Of a DNA stretch of 64,000 nucleotides, positions 11,826 through 21,238 are shown in pieces. This DNA is from Amanita rubescens (Eukaryota; Basidiomycota; Agaricomycetes; Agaricales; Amanitaceae). Position 1 is the stretch's first letter. Each line of letters begins with the position of its first letter. Under the pieces are notes generated by a model that saw only the letters and a list, made by a program, of their open reading frames with translations, did no database searches and was not told where the DNA came from. The translations under genes and the position numbers were made by a program. The stretch lies in contig WION01000161.1 in the NCBI GenBank assembly GCA_015039365.1, positions 1 to 64,000 on the forward strand. Reading direction: 5' to 3'.

Positions 11826-12105
11826 TCGGACATGCCACGCGAAGCGATGGCCCACATCACCAAGTATTGCTTACCACCAAAGACGACACATAAGCTGCAG
11901 CCTTTAGACATCAGTGGCGTCTTTGGGCCACTGTTTACAACGCGTGTGGCAGAAGGAGCTTGAGAAATATGTTGCAGTGACGGGTCTTGGGCTTCCACGT
12001 GCTGACGTCGTTAGTGTCTACATGAAAGCACGGGAACAAGCATTCACTGCTGGAATAATCTTGAAGGCTTGGAAAAAATCGGGAATTCGTCCGATGATGA
12101 CATAG
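11826..12105 (+). pseudogene. pogo-like transposase, end of DDE domain, frameshifted
   Basis: Frame 1 from 11832 reads AHITKYCLPPKTTHKLQPLD then ISGVFGPL and stops. The next frame picks up QRVWQKELEKYVAVTG and VVSVYMKAREQAFTAG, ending LKAWKKSGIRP. This order (CLPPxTTHxLQPLDxGVFGPL...WQKELEKY...AWxKSGIRP) is the C-terminal part of DDE_1/pogo-type transposases of basidiomycetes. One frameshift near 11925 joins the halves. No catalytic Asp-rich part or HTH domain is found upstream, so the element is 5'-truncated. An Asp/Gly- and Thr/Pro-rich open stretch (12069-12422) follows, overlapping its end. Confidence 0.8.
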
Positions 12106-12659
12106 ACCTTGAAGGCAACACTGGCGATGATGACGGTGATGGTCAGGATGCTGGTGACGGTACCCATTATCTAATCACTGGTGACATGGGAACCCGCACA
12201 CAAGTCCCTTCTACTTCGGCCATGCATTCTACACATGCATCTCCCACTACTAGTAATTGCGCACCTGGAGATTACACCCCAGGTCCTGTCAACGTGATGA
12301 CTGGACCGACACCACTCCCGGAAACATCCGCAGTCAACTCAGCTGAATCAAATGTGACCACCGCACCACCCGCGTTCAATGCTCAGAGCCAGAATATCGC
12401 AGGAGATGAGATTACGCGGTGAAACACTGCAATGTGCTCTGGGTTGTACCCAGCACTGCAGGTGCCATGCACAATAGTGCACAGACTTAAGCTAAGGCTG
12501 ATCTGAGGGGAAGGGAACTCCAATTCTCGTTCGTAGCTATTGTATACGACTACATGTGACATGTACTTATAGTAACTACCATGCGCTTACCATGCGCTTG
12601 TGGTCCGACATAATCCGACATATTCCCGTGCATCCGACATACTCCGACGAATTCCCGCG

Positions 12660-12725
12660 CGTCGGAGCGGAGCAGATCGAAGCGGATCGAAAGCGGACGG
12701 AAGCGGACGGAAAGCGGATCGAAGG
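12660..12725 (+). repeat. Short tandem repeat, GCGGAYSGAAA units
   Basis: Four to five imperfect 10-11 bp units such as AGCGGATCGAA, AGCGGACGGA and AGCGGACGGAA run in tandem. It sits in the presumed linker or intron between the two transposase remnants. Confidence 0.6.
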
Positions 12726-12808
12726 TGGATGGCGGAGGACATCTTCGGAAGGCTTCAGAGCATGCTGCACACTGTAACAGGATTCCATCCGTTACAGCGG
12801 CCTAACAG

Positions 12809-13780
12809 GTGAGCCTAGTAAACTTTTCTTTTTGGATTTTAGATGATTTATTGGACTGTAGCGCACAACCGTCGCTTACTACATCAAGCATAAGAGGCCT
12901 GAATACAGGCTCCTTATCGGCTTCGTCATCATCTAGCCTCGCATTGTCCAGTATAGGCCACTCTGGATCTAATTCTGCTGACCATGTGCCAGCCAAGGAA
13001 GTCCGTCGAAGGATGGGCTGTATCGCAGCAGCAATACACGACCAGGAAGCCGATCATCCAGCTGCAATTAAAGATGCCTTAGATCTTGTTGAGATCTTAC
13101 TCGGAGATAGGACGCGATACAAGGCTCGGAGTATTATCATGGCCAACCAGCTGGCACATACCACTCGGCAAAAATATGCTAGAGAGGCACAGTTACAACG
13201 CCGAAACCGCTCAGTTCATGTAGACCACAGAGAAATCCTCACAAGCTCAGAAGCGCTTGCCCGTCGCGCAGCCCAGGATGCAAAGAAGGCTGAAAACAAA
13301 TGTATTGAAGAAGAGAGGGCAAAGCGGCGCAATGCAAAGAAAGCAGAGCGACAAGCTCAGTGCCTTCGCAATGAACTGTTCTTGGGTTCTCTGTCCAGTA
13401 AAAATAAAAACGACTTGGAAGACATTGCTCTCGCTCTCGGTGTTCCATTTACAGACAAGACTTTGAAAGCGGACATCCGGAAAGCCATCCAGGATCACTT
13501 TGAAGCACATCCCGAGCTAAAAGAAGATCCTCAATTTTCTGGCCTCTTCCGCCGTTCGAACCGATCTGTTCAAGGCCCTACTACAACTTCTGAAGCATCA
13601 AGCTCATCCAGTAATCATATGCTACATGCTCCCAGAAATGCTGTAGCTACGACTCCGAATCCTTACTATTCATCACAGGTTCCTCAACTAAATGGTAATT
13701 TCCAAGGCTATTTTCATAACCCGATATATTCAAATAGTCCTTATAATACATTTTACTATACCGTTCCGCAAAACATGTAG
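12809..13780 (+). pseudogene. C-terminal region of pogo-like transposon protein with SAP-like segment
   Basis: A 323-codon open frame. Residues about 1-60 are Ser-rich, followed by EVRRRMGCIAAAIHDQEADH. The middle is strongly basic and coiled-coil-like (ARRAAQDAKKAENKCIEEER, AKRRNAKKAERQAQ). Near the end DLEDIALALGVPFTDKTLKA and DIRKAIQDHFEAHPEL have the pattern of a SAP or SAP-like DNA-binding helix-turn-helix. Agaricomycete pogo-type proteins often end in such a Lys/Ala-rich helix plus SAP-like part, and the DDE remnant lies 0.7 kb upstream on the same strand, so I read it as the last exon of the same element. No initiator ATG with context was found. Confidence 0.6.
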
Positions 13781-14245
13781 ATACCTTGATTTTCTCGAAT
13801 AGAATACCCAACGTTGTTTTCGACGTGAATTCGACCGTGACGTGCGTTGCGGAGTTTGATTTCCCGGGATGACAAAGCGTGACAAAGCGTGACAGTTTTG
13901 TTCAAATTCCGGGTCAGAACATAGAATCATTCAGCATCTAGGAACTACAAATGCAAAAAGTGTGATGGTATTGCAGGACAGTAGTTATGACATCCTTTTC
14001 CCGTCTGAGAAAGACTGAGGTAAGTCGGACATGAGAACACGGAGCTATGGACAATATTTGAAAATTGTTCAAATTCCTGATCAATGATAGTACTATGAGT
14101 GACCACCACCACCATTATCAGTGCAACCACCATTACCACTACAACTGCCACCACCTGCCACCACTATACTGAGAAGGACTTCTAAGGTTTTGGAGTTTTT
14201 ATTGTCCTCTTGACATCAGGAAATTGGGGAAAAATCTGATTTCAT
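13781..14245. other. Spacer within the repeat nest
   Basis: Holds a doubled GACAAAGCGT motif at about 13870-13890 and a CAC/CAT-rich tract (about 14100-14165). No gene recognised. Confidence 0.4.
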
Positions 14246-14497
14246 CTGATTGCATCTGACACTGCTGGAACACTGGCTGTCTGATTGTCTGATTGTCTAA
14301 CCAGCACTGGAACACTAATTGTCTGACAGCCTGATTGTCTGACATTGTCTGACAACATCTGACACCTCATCTGGCACTTGTCAGACATTGTCAGATGATG
14401 TCAGACAATCAAGCTGTCAGACAATTAGTGTTCCAGTGCTGGTTAGACAATCAGACAATCAGACAGCCAGTGTTCCAGCAGTGTCAGATGCAATCAG
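14246..14497. repeat. 252-bp near-perfect inverted repeat (hairpin/foldback element)
   Basis: The left arm starts CTGATTGCATCTGACACTGC and the right arm ends with its exact complement GCAGTGTCAGATGCAATCAG. About 90 bp of each arm pair with a single mismatch, and the centre (near 14372) is loosely palindromic, built from TCTGACA/TGTCAGA heptamers. Pairing stops sharply outside 14246 and 14497. It could be a foldback/MITE-type element, or if transcribed would give a long double-stranded RNA stem. No coding capacity. Confidence 0.88.
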
Positions 14498-14758
14498 CCA
14501 TCTACTGACAGTATCACTACCATAACTGCCACCGCATTTCACTCATGATTTACTGCCACCACCACTACTCACAGTACTCACCATCACCAGTGACTCCACC
14601 ACAACTACGATGTATCACCTACCACCACCGTGACTGCTCTGATTTTGCCAACAGATGGCTACCATCACTATTGGCATACCACTACTTGACACTAGTACTA
14701 CTATATCATGACCACAACTGTGACCTAGTCCTACTATAGTCTATCTGGGCCTACTGCC

Positions 14759-15330
14759 AGTACTCTCACCACCACCACCACCACCAGTCACTAGTACTCA
14801 CTTGTAACACTTTAAGTTGCACACTGCATGCTGTTTCAACCCTCTCAGCTCTGGCTTTGTTCCATCCTGCCATACCCTCTCCTGCATGTTCTGTCTCTCA
14901 TGCAATGCTCTGTCCCTGTCCCCAGCTCCATTCACCCCATCTTGTCTTCACTTGCATACTCTTCCCCTGTCCCTCCAACTCGCCTTGGTCAATGAAGAGG
15001 TTCCACTGGGTGTGGATGTGGAGGGAGCATGTGATATGGTAGTGCGGCACTGCAGCTTGATTCTCACCCAGCCCAGCCATACTTGTGCTCTCAGTCCCAG
15101 CCTTAGCCACCCTAGGTCCTAGCCTCAACCATCCTAGGTCCCAGCCCCCAGCCCCCCCTCCCCCACCACCCCTGTCCACTGTCTCAGGCTTGCACCCCCA
15201 GCACTTAGGACTCACCCTATCTACTCTTGCACATGCACTGCCACATCCCCAGCACTCAGCTCTGGCCATTCTCAGCCTGAATGAAATGGTGGCCTACTAC
15301 ATCACCAAGCAATTCTACAGACTACCATCA
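14759..15330 (+). repeat. Inverted repeat family, copy A
   Basis: Matches 19285-20222 in reverse orientation. Shared landmarks in order are CACCACCACC, TAGTACTCACTTGTAACA, CCTTGGTCAATGAAGAGG, TGTGGAGGGAGCATGTGAT, TTGATTCTCACCCAGCC, CTGGCCATTCTCAGCCTGAA and GGCCTACTACATCACCAAG. Copy A lacks the LTR present in copy B and so shows the pre-insertion state. It ends in a short tandem duplication (ATCACCAAGCAATTCTACAG twice). Open frames are Pro/Leu-rich and not recognised. Confidence 0.8.
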
Positions 15331-16255
15331 TCACCAAGCAATTCTACAGACTACCATCATCACCACTGCCACCACCAGACTCACCACCACCCATGACCAT
15401 GGTCCAGTGTCATGAGTCACACCACTACCACTTTGACAACCACTACCACTAGTGACTATCACTCCCATGACACTCTACCTAATAATACCAGCACTGCTAA
15501 CACTACTAACACCACCATGGTCCACAGATCAAGAAAGTCCATCAGGGTACATTGGGGGTGTACATACCCTGCATACCATCAGTACGACTACCATTACTAC
15601 TCATCCCACCACCAGCACTCTTCACAATCAACTATCACCACTATTCATACAACTGCCAACTCACTACCACCACCACTGCTCATGGGTCTCATTCCCGGCC
15701 GAAAAAAGTGAGGGCTTTGGTTTTATATCTGTTTGGCTTTATATGCCATTTTTGACTGAGCTATGGGGTCAGTTATGTGACTATTATATCCTGGGTACTG
15801 ATTAGCCAATAGCTGAGACATAGCTGAGAAGTCAACTTCCAGCACAAGGACAGTGATTCTAATTGGGACAGAGTATAATGGGGTCTGGGACTGAGTGGGG
15901 AAAGGCTAGTGTGCAAGCTGTGCCATGCTAATGTGTGTCTTGCCTAAACTTCTGGAGAACTTCACTCTGGAGTCTGGAGCTGGAGTCTGGGGCTGGAGTC
16001 TGGAGGTGAATGGTCTGGATGGGGTCGTAGATGATGAAAGACAGGGAGTGTTAGAACAAGTTGGGGCATAATCCAAGTTGATATTCAGACTACTGTATGT
16101 GTACAAGTGAAGCCTTATATACTTAGTCCGACAAGGGGTTCTATGGCCATGTTCTGATGTGATATGAGTGTGGAATGGATGTGGGGTATAGTAGGGTGTC
16201 CATTGGAGTCCGAGGTTATGGAGTTTGGGTGGAGTCTGGAATGGGATATGACAAC

Positions 16256-16712
16256 CAGCACCCGCACTCACCAACACCCGCACTCACCATCACAGCACTC
16301 ACCAGCACCAGCACTCACCATCACAGCGCTCACCAGCACCAGCACTCACCAGCACCAGCCCTCACCATCACAGCTCTCACCAGCACCAGCACTCACCATC
16401 ACAGCTCTCACCAGCACCAGCACTCACCAGCACCAGCACTCACCATCACAGCACTCACCAGCACCAGCACTCACCATCACAGCACTCACCAGCACCAGCA
16501 CTCACCATCACAGCACTCACCAGCACCAGCACTCACCATCACAGCACTCACCATCACAGCACTCACCAGCACCAGCACTCACCATCACAGCACTCACCAT
16601 CACAGCACTCACCAGCACCAGCACTCACCATCACAGCACTCACCATCACAATTCACCATCACAATTCACCATCACAATTCACCATCACAATTCACCAGCA
16701 CCAGCACTTACT
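16256..16712. repeat. Minisatellite of CAGCACTCACCATCA / CAGCACCAGCACTCACC units
   Basis: About 450 bp of 15-bp half-units, (CAGCACTCACCATCA) alternating with (CAGCACTCACCAGCACCAG), ending in four copies of CAATTCACCATCA. It is open in two frames, giving His/Gln/Ser/Pro-rich products, but no start context, introns or family match support a gene. Confidence 0.85.
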
Positions 16713-16918
16713 TGGCCTGTATGGGCCGCCACTTCATGCAGCATGTGGCCAAGGCCAAGGTAAGGCTGTGTTTGCTCCTGCATGGCAAGCCACATCTTGG
16801 TAATTACTGGCTCTTAACTGTCCATTACAAAAATGAACAGTGATGGTGAAAGGATAAGGCCGAAGCCTTTGTTAAGCTTTGGCCTTGGAACCACAGTTCT
16901 CAAGTAGTACTACTAGGA

Positions 16919-17330
16919 TCAACTGTCTGGTGACCAGTGACCTATGAGTGGTAGTGACTGGGTAATGAATACTACTGGTGGTCCGTGGAATGTGGTGGTT
17001 GGTGGTGTCAGCCTATGTCTGGGTTGGGCTGGGGGGCCAAACCAGAGCAGTGGCAGCAGTAGTACTGGTACTGGTGGTTGGTGATAGTAGTGATGGTGAT
17101 GGTGATGGTGATGGTGGCAGTTGAGTATTGGTGGTGATGGAGTGTTGGTGATGGTGGCAGTTGAGTATTGGTGGTGGTTGAGTGTTGGTGGTGGTGAGTG
17201 GTGATGGTGATGTAGGTAGTGAATAGTATAGTAAGATAGTGGTAGTACTAGTACTACTAGTAGTCTGTCAACAGTGATGGTCATGTTCAGTACTGGCAGC
17301 AGTGGTAACTTATACTATGGAATACTGCAG
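16919..17330. repeat. GGT/GAT-rich simple sequence
   Basis: Long run of GGTGAT and GGTGGT microsatellite-like sequence with two copies of GATGGTGGCAGTTGAGTATT (about 17110-17130 and 17150-17170). It mirrors CAC-rich tracts elsewhere in the nest. Confidence 0.6.
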
Positions 17331-17953
17331 GTTCAGTGGTTTAGTGGATACCTGTCACACCCTTACCTGTAGTGACCTGTGTGATGGGTTGACTGGTCCA
17401 GGTACCACTAATTATATGAAAGGTAATTGAACACCAGTAGCTTTGATATGGCCCAGAGGTAGCCAGACCTGTACTACTGCCTTGATCTATTCTGCTCCAT
17501 AAAATAGTGATGGTGGTGAAGTGTGGTGGTGGTAGCAGATGGTTGTATATTGGGAGGTAGCTGTACCTCCACAATAGAGAAGGATTTTTCCTGATCAGTG
17601 GACAAAGGTGGTGGTGGTGGTTATTCCGAGGCCGAATGTAATGAGGCTCGGTTTTATAATTGGCGAGCTGCGCAAGTTTTTGTAATAATGCTCCATTAAG
17701 ATACCAGCATTTTCCGGTGCTCAACATGTACAAATACAGCTTGTAGCGACGAGTGCCACAAAACCCGCAACACATCTCATCCTCGATTATGAAATACTAA
17801 AGTAAGGAGAGTGTAAAAAAAAAACTATTCATAACTTCAGATACAGCAACTTGTTGTGAAGGGAGGAAGGATGTGAGGGATGCTGTGGACAGCATGATGC
17901 AACGGTAATAAAGGGCCTCGGACATGATGCCGTGCGCAGCAGTGGCCCACATT

Positions 17954-19100
17954 TAGGGATTGGCCTGGGTATACCCCTGGGTGACCAGGTGCATACCCGG
18001 ACCCGGACCCCGTGATATACCCAGACCCGTAGCCGGGGTATGGGTTTGGATGCGGGTAGAGGATAACTTGACCCGGACCCAGACCCGACCTCTTACCTGT
18101 ACCCGTACCCACACGGGTTGTATGCAACGGGGCGGCATACCATCGAGTGTGTGGATGATGAGGCCGAGGATTCAGGCCCATTGCCAAACAGGTATAAAGC
18201 ACATAACGAGACCGCGACATGTCACGGCCACTGTCGTCTGCAATGAGCAATACAGCCGCTCACCAAGTTCAGCCACCCACCCGCCCAGTTCAGCCACGGC
18301 CAAAAATGTCTGAAGATGGTGATGACGAGGAAGTGGTAGAAAGATCCGTGGTTCTGGCGGTTGGATTGGACATTCACGGGTAAGCCCCCTCTGATACATA
18401 TTTATTTTTGTTTGCTAACAAATCTACACCTCGCCGCCGCCCTTGATGACCTTGTTGCACCTCCAACATATCCACCACACCTGCCGCACCCCCATGAAAC
18501 AGTTACACAGTGAGACGATCTGCCCTACCACATTTCATGAACTAACGGCCCTCCACCCGTCTTTGCCCACCTTGCAAGTTGCCACACCCCTCCACCACCA
18601 CCACCCGCAAACGTGCTGCACCAACCACACACCGTGCCGCACCCCACCAACGCTGCCTTAAACATGTCGTGCCCCTCTGGCACCACACCAGCCCTCCACC
18701 CGTCTTTTCCCACCTTGCAAGTTGCCACACCCCTCCACCACCACCTGCAAACATGCTGCACCCTTCACGGATCCCCCACAATTGTGCTGCACCAACCGGT
18801 GACCCACCGTGCCGCACCCCACCAACGCTGCCTTAAACACGTCGCGCCCCAATGCAAACCCCACCACACCACGCAAACTCCACCACACCAAGCAAACTCC
18901 GCCGCGCCATGCAGACTCTATCGGCGCATCACGCAAATAACACGGGAGTGGGTATAGGCACGGGTATGTGTGCCCTACCCGAACCCGCGATGCAGGTTCG
19001 GGTTCGACCACGGGTCTACAGAGTGTAGACCCCCACCCGTACCCTCTACGGGTGCGGGTACATGACCCGCGCGGGTTGAGCCGACCCGTGCCAATCCCTA
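17954..19100. mobile_element. Non-autonomous hAT-like element, 1147 bp, with TAGGGATTGGC ends
   Basis: The left end TAGGGATTGGCCTGGGT (17954) and the complement of the right end, TAGGGATTGGCACGGGT (ending 19100), agree at 15 of 17 bases. A perfect 8-bp direct duplication CCCACATT flanks it (17946-17953 and 19101-19108). Subterminal zones of about 130 bp at both ends are packed with ACCCG/CGGGT motifs, likely transposase sites. The inside carries no transposase. It splits a copy of a block whose uninterrupted forms are at 11036-11083 and 11820-11870, which confirms the insertion point. Confidence 0.88.
18548..18850. repeat. Two tandem copies of an about 155-bp unit inside the second hAT element
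   Basis: CCCTCCACCCGTCTTTGCCC, then AAGTTGCCACACCCCTCCAC and CCAACGCTGCCTTAAACA, recur in the same order after CACACCAG at about 18690. The second copy has an extra piece (CACGGATCCCCCACAATTGT). Internal duplication is common in non-autonomous elements. Confidence 0.75.
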
Positions 19101-19284
19101 CCCACATTAGCCAAGTAGTGTTGGCAGTGCTGGTATTAGTAAGTATTGTGTGAGTGGTAGTTACAAGTGGTGGTGGTAACTTGTGAGCAGTGGTGGTGGC
19201 TGTGTGAGTGGAAGTGGTAGTGCTGCGACTCATGACACAGCAATGGTCATGGTGATAAGTACTGGTGGTGGCAGTGGTGATAGT

Positions 19285-20222
19285 TATGGTAGAACTACTT
19301 GGTGATGTAGGCCACCACTTCTTCATTCAGGCTGAGAATGGCCAGAGCCAGGTGCTGGGGATGCAGTGCATGTGCAAGAGTAGACACATAGGGTGAGTGC
19401 TGGGTGCTGGGTGCAAGAATGAAAGGGCAAACAGGACTTAGGGTGGCTGGGGCTGGGTGAGAATCAAGTGTGAGACAATACAATAGCTCAGTCGTGGCAA
19501 TAAGCGACTCTATAATCAATAGTACCTGTGAGACAATACAATAGCTACAGGTAATATAAGCAACATGAAAGGAATAAGGCAAATAGCGTGGATCTCACCT
19601 CAGTCGTGGCAATAAGCGACTGAGGTGCGACCTGGCAACGTCTAGACTATAAGGGAAAATATGCGCAGCGTATGGGAAACGGGAACGGCAAAATATAAAG
19701 GCAAACGACGTTTAGGCGTCGCTGCAGACGAGAATAGAAACGTACTAAATATAGCGCATCAAGCGCTGATCGTCCATCACGTCCTCGGCATCAGGCATCA
19801 CGCGCATCACATCCACGCCCATACTCGGCGGGATTGAACATCCAACATCAAGCTGTACTAGTGATCCAGGACTACCACATCACATGCTCCCTCCACATCC
19901 ATAACCAGTGGAACCTCTTCATTGACCAAGGCAAGTGTGGAGGGACAGGGGAAGAGTATGCAGGTGAGGAAGATGGGGTGGAATGGAGCCAGGGACAGGG
20001 ATAGGGACAGGGACAGGGTATGCATGAGAGACAGAGTGTGCAGGAGAGGGTATTGCAGGGTGGGCATGCAGTGATGGCAGAAATAGGAAGGGTGAGCCAA
20101 AAGAGGAAGGGGCAGGAAGCCAATCAGGGTTTCATTGTTTCAACAGGGCTTGGCCATCAGTGGGGAACTTAAACTGTTACAAGTGAGTACTAGTGAGCAG
20201 TGGTGGTGGTGGTGGTGGTGGT
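19285..20222 (-). repeat. Inverted repeat family, copy B (split by a solo LTR)
   Basis: Reverse-orientation relative of 14759-15330, ending in the same TGTTACAAGTGAGTACTAGTG and GGT tract at about 20175-20222. It is longer than copy A because of the 379-bp LTR at 19469-19847 and some extra sequence near 20060-20150. Confidence 0.8.
19469..19847 (-). mobile_element. Solo LTR of a retrotransposon (379 bp)
   Basis: Absent from the otherwise matching copy A. On the minus strand it begins TGTTGGATGTTCAATCC and ends TTGTCTCACA (TG...CA, the canonical LTR termini). It is flanked by a perfect 5-bp duplication, TCAAG on + (19464-19468 and 19848-19852). TGTTGGA is a common start for Copia-type LTRs, so Copia is the likely source. 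Inside, AGTCGTGGCAATAAGCGACT occurs twice and can form an 8-bp stem. No internal retrotransposon genes remain, as expected after LTR-LTR recombination. Confidence 0.87.
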
Positions 20223-21204
20223 GAGAGTACTGGCAGTTGATAGTAGGTGTTGGTCATGCTAATGGTGTGAGTAGTAGTACTAGTAATACCAAGTAGCAGT
20301 GGTAATGCCAGTAGTGATGGTAGTAGGGCTGGTGGTGGGTGGTGGTGAGGGTGATTGTAAGGGGTTTCCTCATGAGGAATTCCAGAGGTAAACATGTATA
20401 TGTACATTCAAGTGAAGTCAGCATCAAATACTTGCATTTGTAGTTAGTGTAGTCATAGTATTATTAACTGTCCATTACACTTCAGCCTTGGAACAATAAA
20501 TCCTCAATCATAGAGGCCCTTCAATTCAGTAGTGGTGGCAGGTGGTGGCAGTTTGTAGTGGTTGCACTAGTGCTGATAGTAGTAACACAGTAGCCACTTG
20601 TGCATGGGAATGGTACCAAATCCAATGATGGTGGTGATAATGGTGGGCCATCCCTAGGCCATTGCTCCCTAGGCCAGTGGTAGGTACAACCTTTGTTGTT
20701 GCTGTTACTACAGTCTACTAGAGTAGCCGTGGTGGTAGCAGCAATGGTGATATGATAGTAGGTGGTTAGTGCCACCCTGTGAGCACTTGAGGAGCAGTCA
20801 TTGTGCTGAGTATTGGAGCAGTGGTGGTGGCGGTATTGAAACATCATCATACATATGGAGGTGTTGGTTGGGTGCAAGAATGGCTTGCAGTATGATACAT
20901 TCTATATAATTGACCATATTATGTCACTAGTCAGTGTCACAAAATGAGCAGGACCTGCCAAGTCCATCAGCAAGTATGTATTGGCAGGTATGGGTCAGTT
21001 GCATATATCATTTGCCTCTCCAGCTCACATATATATATACTTGATGCTTGCGTGGTCCTTCAACAAGTAGTAGTAGGTGGTAGGAAACATCTGGGGGTAT
21101 ATCCCTGTCATCCCCCTAGCCCTATGAGCAACTAGGTGGCAGTACTAGCAGTGGTGAGGCCTCAGTGGTGATACTCTACAGGAAATGCTCCTTTTAAACT
21201 CAGC
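20223..21204. other. GGT-rich spacer, no gene
   Basis: Mostly GGTGGT/AGTAGT-like sequence with scattered CAC tracts. Minus-strand open frames here are low-complexity. Confidence 0.4.
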
Positions 21205-21238
21205 CATAGTGACGGTCCCATATGGGACCGTCACTATG
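21205..21238. repeat. Perfect 34-bp palindrome
   Basis: CATAGTGACGGTCCCAT joined directly to its complement ATGGGACCGTCACTATG. It sits exactly where the NLR coding sequence loses similarity, so it may be two abutted terminal inverted repeats left after an element's internal deletion. Confidence 0.9.

Noticed and set aside
15412..15805. Thr/Tyr-rich frames around 15.4-15.8 kb
   Set aside because: Encoded by CAC/ACT simple sequence on a region open in several frames.
16164..16843. 199- and 222-codon His/Gln/Ser-rich open frames
   Set aside because: Low-complexity readings of the CAGCAC/CACCAT minisatellite in two frames, without introns or family support.
17954..18130. ACCCG/CGGGT clusters as telomeric or subtelomeric repeats
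   Set aside because: They are confined to the ends of an element with inverted termini and an 8-bp target duplication, and no TTAGGG array is present.
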